A DNA stretch of 64,000 nt from positions 10,280,001 through 10,344,000 of the forward strand of contig JAFMOC010000007.1 in assembly GCA_019802505.1 (NCBI GenBank), read 5' to 3'. This document shows, one piece after another, positions 57,096 to 64,000 of the stretch (the stretch's first letter is position 1; every line of letters begins with the position of its first letter). The DNA is from Corydoras sp. C115. Taxonomy: Eukaryota > Chordata > Actinopteri > Siluriformes > Callichthyidae. Both the position numbers and the translations under genes were made by a program. The notes beneath the pieces are model-generated. The model was not told where the DNA came from. It ran no database searches and saw only the letters and a list, made by a program, of their open reading frames with translations.

Positions 57096-60000
57096 GTGTG
57101 TAATGTAAATAAAATGCATATTTTAAAAACAATTATTAAAAACAACATTAATCAACAAACAACTATTGCTAGTTAAGTTAATCACCATAAATCCTCATTT
57201 ATAGTTTATTTATTCATTCAATAACATTTTGTCTACACCATCACTTGTTACTGTGGTTGGAAAATCTAGTTCAAATTTAAAATAACTTGTATAAAGTTAG
57301 TTATGTTTAAGAGAGTTTGCAGGGTTAAACTGTTAACACCCTTCCCATCTTTTTTCCCCCTCTCAGATTCAATCTTGCATCTCAGAGTTGGATGCCACTA
57401 AACCGAACAGCTAATTACGTAACTCCGCGTTATGGTCATTCTCTGGCTCTATATGAGGTGCTACTGTTTTCTTTACTGTGTGATATATTTACACCTTTCA
57501 GTATTGAGGATTTAACTCAATTCTTAATTCTCTTCTTTGTGCAATCTTCATAGAGTAAAATTTACATGTATGGAGGAAAGATTGATTCCACTGGCAATGT
57601 AACTTCAGAGCTGTGGTTATTCCACACACAGAATCAGTCATGGGAAATGCAAAGTCCTCGAGCTAAAGAGCAGTATGCAGTGGTTGGTCATTCTGCCCAC
57701 ATAGTTCACCTCCAGCCTGACAAATCAGAGCCAGTCATGCTCATTTTCTTCGGCCACTGCCCTCTGTATGGGTACATCAATCAAGTGCAGCAATACAACA
57801 TTGGTTAGCAAACAATCAGTACATTATTTTAATGCCATAAATGTGTCCATGTGAACTGTAATGCATGTTTTAAAAATATCTTTGTTCAGTGTATTTAAGT
57901 ACTGCTAATCTAAGCAAACGTCAGTAAATAAATTTTAATGTTAACATATTTAATAATCCAATTTGTGTGGTTTTCTATGAAGTAAAGAACAGGTGGAGTG
58001 TTTTAGAAACTAATGGAGCACTGGTCCATGGGGGCTACGGTCATAGCAGTGTGTATGACCCTCAGACACATTCCGTTTACATCCATGGTGGATACAAAGC
58101 CTTCAATGCTACGAAATATGGCCTGGCTGGTGACCTGTACCAATACAAAGTAGACAAAAGCATGTGGTGAGTTTTGAACAAAAGAAATCAGTGCTTTGTA
58201 GTTTATTGTTAGTAATAGTGATGAAAGTAGTAGTAGTGATGAAAGTAATGTGACACTCACCTCACCACTGCTGTGAGGCTCTTTTAGAAGTTGGGAACAT
58301 GTTTCAAGTTTGTTTGTATAGCACATTTTACTACAGTACATTGTCTCAAAACAGATTTACATTGTTCGAAACCTGAACCCTTATAGTGACGGTGAAAAGC
58401 AAAAACTACCCTGGTGTTGAGACTTTATGAAGCAATCTTGTGAGAACCAAGGCTCATTGGGGGACTAGCAGTGTTAACAGGGCCTGATACCAATGTACAG
58501 ATTGTGTAATGATAAAACATTAGGTGAAACAGGTGAAAGCCTGGACAGTCTGTTACAGGGCAGACACAAAAACACATCTACACCAGAAGCATTTAATTAT
58601 TTACATTTTAGCTGACTTATTTAACTATTGGGGGAACCTGGAGCTCCCGGAAAAAATCAGTGTAGACACTTGTAGAATTGCTAACTTTACCTGTTTGCAA
58701 ATAGAACCCAAGACCTTCTTGCAGTAAGTCTAGATCACAGTTCACTGCATCACTGTGCAGCCTAAAATTAAGCGGGTAATTCCCCTATGGACGTCTCCGA
58801 TTTGATGAGTACCTTCAGACAAATCACAGTCGTGCTTAAGTTCAAGGCCTCTAGTGACTTGATGCTAATTGCTTCTTAAACTTGTGCATGATGTGCATAA
58901 ATGAAGAAGTTGCACGAAACTGATACTCCATTTTCATGATTTTCTAACGTGTCACAAAGTATAAATCACTGCATATGTATAGACTAATATAACCGTTTAT
59001 TCTATTTAACATTTGTCATTAATTTTCCACAGACTAATTCACCCTAATAAATGTCAGGCACAGGTTTAACAGCCATGTCAACTTTTTCTTGAATCCTCTT
59101 GAGCTGAAAGCTAAATATTTAATTTTACAGACGAACAATGAGTGTGTGAGTGAGTGGTTGTTTTAAAATAGACTTTTTGTCCATCATAGTAACTGGTAGA
59201 TTATTACCATATGATTGATATTTGAAGTAGATTTCCTTATGTTAAAAACACATTAGTTAAATTTAAATCTAAATGCTGCTATTAAAGTGATTTTTTTTTT
59301 TTTCCTCTTATGCAAATTGTTCAGCGATGTACTCATTGTTCACAGGTTAATTTTAAAGGACAGTGGGTCTTATCGTTACCTCCACACAGCTGTGCTGATG
59401 GATGGGAACTTGCTTGTGTTTGGAGGAAACACCCACAATGACACCTCTATGAGTAATGGTGCGAAGTGCTTCTCCTCAGACTTCATGGCTTATAACTTGG
59501 GTGAGTAAGAAAATCACATTAAATGGTCAATCTGCCAGGGTTCATGATGAATACACATTTAATGCAAGAAATTGTACAAAGAAATTTCAGTGTAAGTGGA
59601 GGTCATTTATCCAAGCAACAAAAATAAGAAATGTGGAATAAAGTTTGTGGCATTTGCAAAAGTTTCAATATATTCTATTTCTTCACTTGTCGGTAATGTT
59701 CATTTACAAGAATGAGCAGTAAAACTCTATCCACCAAGCAAAAGTAAATGAGTTACATGAATTAAAAAAAAATCATATTTTTGTGTTAATGTCAAATATT
59801 TTCTTATAAATAATTGCTCTAACAGTTAAAATATGTTGTTATACAAAATAAATATGATTTTAATTTAATTTAAGCAACTCAAAGTTAAGAACCTTGATCC
59901 AAACACTTCTGGGGTCTTTAGCCTTTGTTCAAACAGGCGGTTCTTGTTTTTCTTATCAGATAAATTATGTGATTGCATCGAACTGTGAAACCAAACTGTT

Positions 60001-61424
60001 TTCAGGGAAAATAACTTGACCGTGTCCTTAGCAGTGATCATACCTAATTGGCCTGGTACCTGCCTATTAATATTACACCACTCCGACACACTTCAGAGGC
60101 CATACACTGAGATACTGCAGCAACATGGACTGAAAATTACCTTGTTTAAATCTGAATTTATTGCCCAATGTTTTTAGCCATTAGGAGCACCACCAGGTCT
60201 AAATAGATGAGCTGTTTTATTTTAAGTCTTGTGCTTTCACAACACAAGTGGAAATGTATCATAGCACAACAAAGAAAATTTCTAAGAACCTCAGAAATAG
60301 AGCTGTTAATGCTCATCAGACTGAAAAAGGTTTTAGATTCCATAAATCCTCAGAGAAAATTAAAAGACCATTATTAATCTCTCCAGAGATTCTTGACTGA
60401 TGAGGTTGATGCCCAGAGCAAGGCTTATAATAGTTAAAGAGGCCCCAAAAGAAGCTAACCTTTAGGCAATTAAAGGTGTATCGTATGTTGGCTAATATTA
60501 ATGATCATGAGTCAGCCATTAGAAGAACTTTAGTGAGAAAACTACTGTATTCTAAAATAGATATTTAGATATTATAGATATTTATGGTATAAATGTGTAG
60601 CATTTACTGTATGTTTGGGGGAAAAAAAGAAAAATTATATGCCAGTATAATAACCTCATCATATTTGTGAAACATGATGGTGGTAGTATTTTTGTTTGGT
60701 TCCGTTTCTTCTGTGTTTGCACCAGGGCAGATTTTTTTCATTAATTAAAAATAAATTTCAATATTTACCAGCATTTCTAAAAACAAAGAAAATCTCAGGA
60801 CATCTGTCTCTGAGCTGAATGCCAAGAGAATATGATGCCAGAGAATAATTAAAAAGAATTGAGTTTGTGTTTTCTGTTTGAATAAGATTAGAATTTTAAC
60901 ATGGCCCTTTCCAGTGTTGTAAAATGACCAAGGCAAGCTGTTCTGTTTACCAGAAATGTTTGTTATTTTTGCAGAGGGGATCATAACATGTACTAAAAGC
61001 AAAGGTTTACTTTTGGTCATTATTCGATTGAAGTCATTTTTCATGTAATCACGTTGATATTAATAGAGATGGCCGTTGGTTATAAATAATTAGATTGAGG
61101 CTGCTTGTGTTGTAAGCAGGTTTATGGTAATTTTAGTCACTAGTTTAGTTGCTGTTACACTATAGAAGATGCAATTCATGGCAGCTCCCAACAGAGGGCA
61201 ACCTTTATTAAGACATGAAACCTCATGTCCATTTATCACTTTTTAATCACAGCCCTGCAGATTTTAAAAATCGCTTAGTAAGGGGAAAAAAAGAAATATG
61301 TCAACCTTATAAGGCTGTGTAGAAGGTAAGGCTTCCTGTACATTTTAAAGAAAAGATTTTAGTTGTAAATGCACAAAATGATTCTACTTATTAATTGTGT
61401 GCACAATTTTTAATATGATGTCAT

Positions 61425-61456
<32 letters not shown>

Positions 61457-63942
61457 AATAAATACGACATATCATGTTATCATATTAAAAATTTGATTCT
61501 GACATGTACAAGAAATCTCAAGACTACCTCATCAAGCAATCTTTTTTGGTTTTGTTTTGACACAGTAGTTTATAAATATTTAGATTTCATATGCACAATT
61601 TTGTATTGAGTTCTTTTAAGGTAAAGGCTTATCTTTCTTTCCAGGTTTCAAGTAATACATTTTGCAGTTTTTACCTCAGACCCAGTAAATTCAGCAGTCT
61701 TTTTTTTTGCATTTGCTTTACACAGACTAATAAACTAACCTTTCTGAAATACAGTTACATAAGTTCCAAAACCACCAGTTGTTCAAGAATGTAAAATGCA
61801 TTAGTCACTAAATTATTCATCCAAACATGTTTTTGCTTCTTTAAATCCAAACGAACCTAAAAAAATACCATTTTGAGTTATCAGTAAATCTACTGGAAGT
61901 TTAATATTTTATGAAAACTATTGGGTATAATGTGTGAACCTCCAAACAGTTAAGCTATGTGTTGGTGCAACCAATGTTAAAGAAGCTAATGCTATTAAGT
62001 AACCTGATTAAGACAAATTATAACTAAGTCCAAATGGTCCAATCTTAATGTTGAAATACAACATAAAGCTCAATGCAACACTTCAGTGCTGAGACAATTG
62101 GCATCTTCAAGAAACAACTCAAATAAGCACTTGCTATAAAATAATAATAAAAATAGATAGGAAAAATCTAGGCATTAAAACCAGAGTGGGTAATGATCAG
62201 GTTTGCTAATACTACAGTGTACCTGGTTCCTCCTTGCTACTGGCTTGTTTTATTTTCTCAATTGTAAGTCACTTTAAATAATAGCATTTGCAAAATTACT
62301 TAATGTGATATAATATAAATGTAGTTTGCAGATATAATTTTCAACTGAATCTGTTTTAATAGTCATATCTCTGTGTGTGGCTAGAAAAAAAATAAAAACA
62401 AACTGCAAGAAACTCAGTCATTCATTCATTATCTTCCGCTTTATCCTATATTAGGGTCGCGGAAGGGTTCCCCATGCCCATCCAGGGGAGAACGTTTCGG
62501 GCGCTGGGCAGATACACCCAGGACAGGGCGCCAATCCATCGCTGGGCACACACTCACTCACACAGACATGCACGCATACACACTCTATATGGGGCAATTT
62601 GGAGAACTCAATTGACTTGATCCATGTTTTTGGACTGTGGGAGGAAACCGGAGAACCCGGAGGAAACCCACGCAGACACGGGGAGAACATGGAAACTCCA
62701 CCCAGATGGGGATTCGAACCGGGAATCCCTAGTGCTGAGAGGAGAACGTGCTAACCACTAAACCACCGTGCCGCCCCTGCAAGAAACTACTTCAGTGTAT
62801 TGAGCAAGCAGTTCATAAAAATTGAAATACTTTCACTTTGTTTTTTTTTTCTAGCATGTGATGAATGGACTGTGTTGCCTCGACCGGAGCTTCACCATGA
62901 CAGCAACCGCTTTGGCCATTCAGCTGTCTACAGTAATGGGTAGACCAATTTTTTTTGTGATTATCATAAACATGATACAAGACCAATATGTGGTAGAATG
63001 TAATCTGTGTAAACACTGTGACAGGATCTTAAAATAAAGATAATGGATTGAAGCAGAGCCACCTTTAGAACTACCGCCTGGTACTTTATTTGCTTTGATG
63101 AGCCTGTTGCTGCTTTAATCCCCACCAAATTCACACACTGCCACATGCTGGCAGTAAATCAAGGCTTGGCATAAATCCGGTTGTAATCTGCTTTCGCAAA
63201 GATTAGACACATTATTCCGAAATAAATATAAAAACCCTGAAATAGCTACTTGTCAGTCTTGCCTTAGACAGCTTAACAAATGTTGTCTAACAGACATACT
63301 TGTGCAAAGCGACACATCCATGCAACATAAACAACCCAATGAAATCCAAGTTCTCGTTCTCTTTCACTCTCTCTTTCTGTCAAAAAAAAGTGTGTGTAAA
63401 AGGACACTTTAAACTGAGCAAATGATTTATGCATTCGCTCAGTCATATTTAAAACTAGGAAACTTTAGCTTGCGTTTAAGACTGTCTGAATCCTTAGAAA
63501 AACCTTAAATTTTGCACTTGAAATTTCAAATGCATTTTTATAATAAAGGTTGGAACAAAATTTAATCTAGACTTTGGGCTCCTTAAAGTTTCCACCTCCT
63601 GTTTTCACCCTTCTGATCAGTTAATTTAAACAGGCTCAATGGGTTTTAAGTGTGGAGATAGGCCATTCCATTTTTTACGTTACTTGTATTTTTTTTATTT
63701 ACCTCTGTTTCTCTCTCTCTCTTTCTCATGTAGGGTTATGTATGTTTATGGAGGCTTTAACAGCCTGATGCTCAGTGATGTACTGAGATTTACTCCTGCC
63801 AATTGTGCTGCCTACACTGGAAAGGAAGAATGTGTTACAGCTGTACCAGGTGTTCGATGTGTGTGGAATAGCACCACAAGTATGTGTTTGTCCTGGGAGA
63901 CAGCAAGACAACAAGATCAAGAGATGTGTCCCCCTGGAGTAT
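43016..63942 (+). CDS. atrn: Attractin, N-terminal half (gene continues past window)
   Basis: Attractin (mahogany) is a large cell-surface type I protein that assists agouti/melanocortin signalling and is needed for myelin maintenance. Twelve exons in consistent phase give about 646 residues of an expected roughly 1,400. The order is: hydrophobic signal region (about 30-50), EGF-like module (52-88, KECEKPCVNGQCD), CUB domain (about 89-198), second EGF-like region (198-265), and Kelch beta-propeller repeats (about 275-600) with motifs such as RYGHSLALY, IYMYGGK, GGYGHSSVYD and LLVFGGNTHNDTSMS. A Cys-rich PSI-like segment begins in exon 12. Residues around LTGPSGYLSDGPGNYKHKTK and ECSWDHLYVYDGDSIY match ATRN closely; the paralogue ATRNL1 is the main alternative. 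The PSI, C-type lectin, transmembrane and tail exons lie beyond 64000. Confidence 0.92.
43699..43720. repeat. (ATG)n microsatellite
   Basis: About six ATG/GAT units. Confidence 0.8.
43880..44060 (+). repeat. Fragment of dispersed repeat; CTCF-like motif inside
   Basis: GCACTGCAGTAACACTGACC and CTGACATGAGTGGACCAGAT fit the family at 32930. CCTCCAGAGGGCAGG at 43921-43935 fits the CTCF core in forward orientation. Confidence 0.35.
44490..45150. mobile_element. Putative DNA-transposon remnant
   Basis: Ends with GCTGCCCAAGCTTTCGCACC followed by CCACTGTATAG, a terminal sequence typical of short fish DNA transposons. Upstream text (GTTGTAGGTCTTTGATGCTG, CCCAAATTTATGCACCTGCC) also recurs in such elements. 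The superfamily is uncertain. Confidence 0.4.
46195..46375 (+). mobile_element. Tc1/mariner 3' fragment
   Basis: AAAAGCTGTTACAGCTGCAA, GACCAATTCAATCCTAATGC and CCTATGGATTTTAAAATGGG correspond to the end of Tc1-like transposase genes and their 3' region. Confidence 0.45.
46400..47510 (+). mobile_element. Tc1/mariner transposon remnant
   Basis: Decayed transposase text is visible: AGATGAGACCAAAGTTGAAC, CATCACCCTGAACATACCAT and GGTGGTGGCAGCATTATGCT (the KHGGGSIMLWG region of Tc1 transposases). The right end, AGGTTCAAGAGGTATTAGTA then CGTTTGCAAGCCACTGT, matches Tc1-like inverted termini. Multiple stops; inactive. Confidence 0.75.
47815..47940 (+). mobile_element. SINE/LINE 3' tail fragment
   Basis: Contains CTTCTGACTTGTGGTGTTCT, then TTTGTAAGTTGCTTTGGATA and AAAGCGTCTGCTAAATG, paralogous to 5560-5690. 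Confidence 0.6.
48587..48670 (+). CDS. atrn: atrn exon 2 (CUB start)
   Basis: Encodes LTGPSGYLSDGPGNYKHKTK and CTWLIEGQ, the first strands of the CUB domain. Acceptor ttgcacag, donor CA|GTAAGT. Confidence 0.95.
48671..49638 (+). other. atrn intron 2
   Basis: Holds the DNA-transposon remnant below; otherwise unremarkable. Confidence 0.8.
48965..49500 (+). mobile_element. Tc1/mariner-related remnant
   Basis: CTGCTTGAAGGTTTTCCATA, CACGTCCTAAAAGTAGATTA, ATCCAATATTACACATCTGT and GTTAGCCTTTACTTTTAGTA match a recurring vertebrate DNA-transposon remnant; compare 13265-13580. Confidence 0.55.
49639..49752 (+). CDS. atrn: atrn exon 3 (CUB)
   Basis: Encodes PNTILRLRFEHFATECSWDH and LYVYDGDSIYSPLLAAFS, including the conserved CUB aromatic/Cys core. 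Confidence 0.95.
50258..50367 (-). mobile_element. Old V-SINE central-domain fragment
   Basis: AATCCATGTTTCTGTGGGAG, GAGAATCCGGAGAAAATCCA and GGGGAGAACATGGAAACTCC are the V-SINE core in reverse, heavily diverged from the young copies. Confidence 0.65.
50497..50751 (-). mobile_element. Old V-SINE copy
   Basis: Reverse copy spanning GGGCAGATACACCCAGGACA through the head GCTAACATCTAACCCACCGT. Many substitutions relative to the young copies indicate an older insertion. Confidence 0.8.
51547..51675 (+). CDS. atrn: atrn exon 4 (CUB end)
   Basis: Encodes GLIVPEQYTNETVPEVVSES and GYALLHFFSDAAYNLTGFNI. Confidence 0.95.
52799..52855. repeat. Perfect 22-bp inverted repeat with 13-nt loop
   Basis: Arm 52799-52820 (GCCATGACTAGCCG...) is the exact reverse complement of 52834-52855. 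The right arm is LINE coding sequence; the left arm sits exactly at the 5' end of the truncated LINE. See findings. Confidence 0.95.
52821..54519 (+). mobile_element. 5'-truncated non-LTR retrotransposon (CR1/L2/Rex1 type)
   Basis: Reverse transcriptase fragments read on + strand: PTLDPCQFAYREKRSTEDAI, FIDFSSAFNTIIPQQL, STGAPQGCVSPLLFTLLTHD, KFADNTTLVGLI, KFLGVHISKDLSW, SFYRGTIESILSSCITVWG. The coding part (52827-53970) is broken by a frameshift near 53110 (a short deletion between LLDFL and VRVGN) and a TGA at 53660-53662. The catalytic YADD/FADD motif reads FADN, so the enzyme would be dead. An AT-rich 3' region with TTA-repeats follows, ending GACAATAAAGCC near 54510. Exact clade is uncertain. 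Confidence 0.85.
54178..54300. repeat. (TTA)n-rich simple repeat
   Basis: Interrupted TTA/TAC trinucleotide repeats inside the LINE 3' region. Confidence 0.8.
54590..54830 (+). mobile_element. tRNA-derived SINE (third family)
   Basis: Box B GGTTCGATTC at 54635-54644 with CTTGTGACCTGAAGGTCCCC before it. It is followed by TCTAACCCCAATTGCTCCCC, GGGCTACCCACCGCTCCAGG and GGATTGGTTAAATGTAGGCA, all typical of a fish tRNA-SINE. It lies shortly after the LINE; an A run precedes it. Confidence 0.65.
55093..55295 (+). CDS. atrn: atrn exon 5 (EGF-like)
   Basis: Encodes MNMCFNNCSGHGVCQLSNSS through CECEEGWKGDACDIPYC and CLCKPGWQG: two cysteine-rich EGF-like units. Confidence 0.95.
55296..56214 (+). other. 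atrn intron 5
   Basis: AT-rich; no repeat family or motif is recognised. Confidence 0.75.
56215..56383 (+). CDS. atrn: atrn exon 6 (first Kelch)
   Basis: Encodes SDCSVSVPAKVSFWTYEDY, ARASHKAVVHEDIMWVIGGH and FNYTKYQMVIA, the first Kelch blade. Confidence 0.95.
56735..56835 (-). mobile_element. SINE/LINE 3' tail fragment
   Basis: CATTTACATTGTCATTTAGC and AGATATTTTTATCCAAAGTG are the reverse complement of the common retroposon tail (TTTGGATAAAAxxxTCTGCTAAATG). Confidence 0.6.
57063..57092. repeat. (TA)n microsatellite
   Basis: About 15 TA units. Confidence 0.93.
57367..57457 (+). CDS. atrn: atrn exon 7 (Kelch)
   Basis: Encodes FNLASQSWMPLNRTANYVTP and RYGHSLALYE. Followed by a short 96-bp intron. 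Confidence 0.93.
57554..57803 (+). CDS. atrn: atrn exon 8 (Kelch)
   Basis: Encodes SKIYMYGGKIDSTGNVTSEL, RAKEQYAVVGHSAHIVHLQ and IFFGHCPLYGYINQVQQYNI. Confidence 0.95.
57983..58166 (+). CDS. atrn: atrn exon 9 (Kelch)
   Basis: Encodes KNRWSVLETNGALVHGGYGH and SSVYDPQTHSVYIHGGYKAF. The acceptor (TATGAAG) has a weak pyrimidine tract, but phase and homology support it. Confidence 0.92.
58167..59345 (+). other. atrn intron 9
   Basis: AT-rich with one old SINE fragment (58620-58765). Confidence 0.75.
58620..58765 (-). mobile_element. Old HE1/DANA-like SINE fragment
   Basis: GGGGGAACCTGGAGCTCCCG and GAACCCAAGACCTTCTTGCA, then CACTGCATCACTGTGCAGCC, correspond in reverse to the head and core of HE1/DANA SINEs. 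It is distinct from the young copies and heavily mutated. Confidence 0.5.
59346..59500 (+). CDS. atrn: atrn exon 10 (Kelch)
   Basis: Encodes LILKDSGSYRYLHTAVLMDG and LLVFGGNTHNDTSMSNGAKC. Confidence 0.95.
60130..61030 (+). mobile_element. Tc1/mariner transposon remnant
   Basis: Collinear decayed blocks of a Tc1-like transposase: TTGGCTAATATTAATGATCA, GAGTCAGCCATTAGAAGAAC, GTGAAACATGATGGTGGTAG, TTTGTTTGGTTCCGTTTCTT and AATCTCAGGACATCTGTCTC, ending in TACTAAAAGCAAAGGTTTAC. Internally deleted; no open frame remains. Confidence 0.7.
62415..62776 (-). mobile_element. V-SINE-type tRNA-derived SINE
   Basis: Full reverse copy. The target duplication CTGCAAGAAACT is at 62403-62414 and 62777-62788. 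It ends about 80 bp upstream of atrn exon 11, a tight fit next to an acceptor. Confidence 0.92.
62855..62939 (+). CDS. atrn: atrn exon 11 (Kelch)
   Basis: Encodes CDEWTVLPRPELHHDSNRFG and HSAVYSNG. It lies just after the SINE at 62415-62776, whose insertion left the branch/acceptor region intact. Confidence 0.93.
62940..63733 (+). other. atrn intron 11
   Basis: AT-rich intron with a pyrimidine-rich stretch before exon 12. No repeat is recognised. Confidence 0.8.
63734..63942 (+). CDS. atrn: atrn exon 12
   Basis: Encodes VMYVYGGFNSLMLSDVLRF and a Cys-rich block (NCAAYTGKEECVTAVPGVRC, MCLSWETARQQDQEMCPPGV) that starts the PSI-like region. Donor T|GTAAGT. Confidence 0.94.
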
Positions 63943-64000
63943 GTAAGTAAAGCTAATCTATCTAACAGTATGGTGAGTAGGTTAACATAGGTCAATAACC

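Larger units (their letters stand above)
56384..57366 (+). other. atrn intron 6
   Basis: Contains a reverse-strand retroposon tail fragment and a (TA)n tract. Confidence 0.75.
59501..62854 (+). other. atrn intron 10
   Basis: A 3.4-kb intron with a Tc1/mariner remnant, a (TG)n tract at 61427-61447, a tail fragment near 62185-62310 and a young SINE at its right end. Confidence 0.8.

Overview
This window is nuclear DNA from a teleost fish, probably an ostariophysan such as a catfish or a relative. Coding exons are short, GT..AG-bounded and separated by AT-rich introns. (TA)n and (TG)n microsatellites are common. The window is densely seeded with a tRNA-derived SINE of the V-SINE type, resembling Mermaid, DANA and HE1 elements. 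Species identity cannot be settled from sequence alone.

Three genes lie head to tail on the + strand. (1) The last two exons visible of rpia (ribose-5-phosphate isomerase) end at 2366, with a 3' UTR to about 3155. (2) eif2ak3 (PERK, the ER-stress eIF2alpha kinase) is complete: 17 exons from 8482 to 39231, with a reconstructed length of 1070 codons. All exon phases fit, and signal peptide, luminal domain, transmembrane helix and split kinase domain are present. Intron 1 is 16.2 kb. The 3' UTR ends near an AATAAA at 41150. (3) The 5' half of an attractin gene (atrn) begins at 43016. Twelve exons encode about 646 residues (signal/TM, EGF, CUB, EGF, Kelch repeats), and the gene runs off the right edge. 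The proteins act in different pathways: pentose phosphate, the unfolded protein response, and cell-surface signalling.

The remainder is introns and intergenic DNA filled with mobile elements. I find 14 copies or fragments of the young SINE, many with 10-23 bp target-site duplications and one nested pair, plus three older degraded copies. Other elements are a hAT element with an 8-bp duplication and a BED-finger relic, a 5'-truncated CR1/L2/Rex1-type LINE, three Tc1/mariner remnants, other DNA-transposon remnants, and older SINE fragments.

No new enzyme system or defence system is visible. The most interesting unexplained structure is a series of six promoter-like modules in eif2ak3 introns 1-2 (20.2-27.8 kb). 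They carry clustered CCAAT boxes, some at about 30-36 bp spacing. Three share a 20-bp 'TTAGCAAC...CCAATCAG' core. Other leads are paired CTCF-like sites flanking eif2ak3, several uORFs in the PERK leader, and a LINE with a 22-bp inverted duplication at its 5' end.
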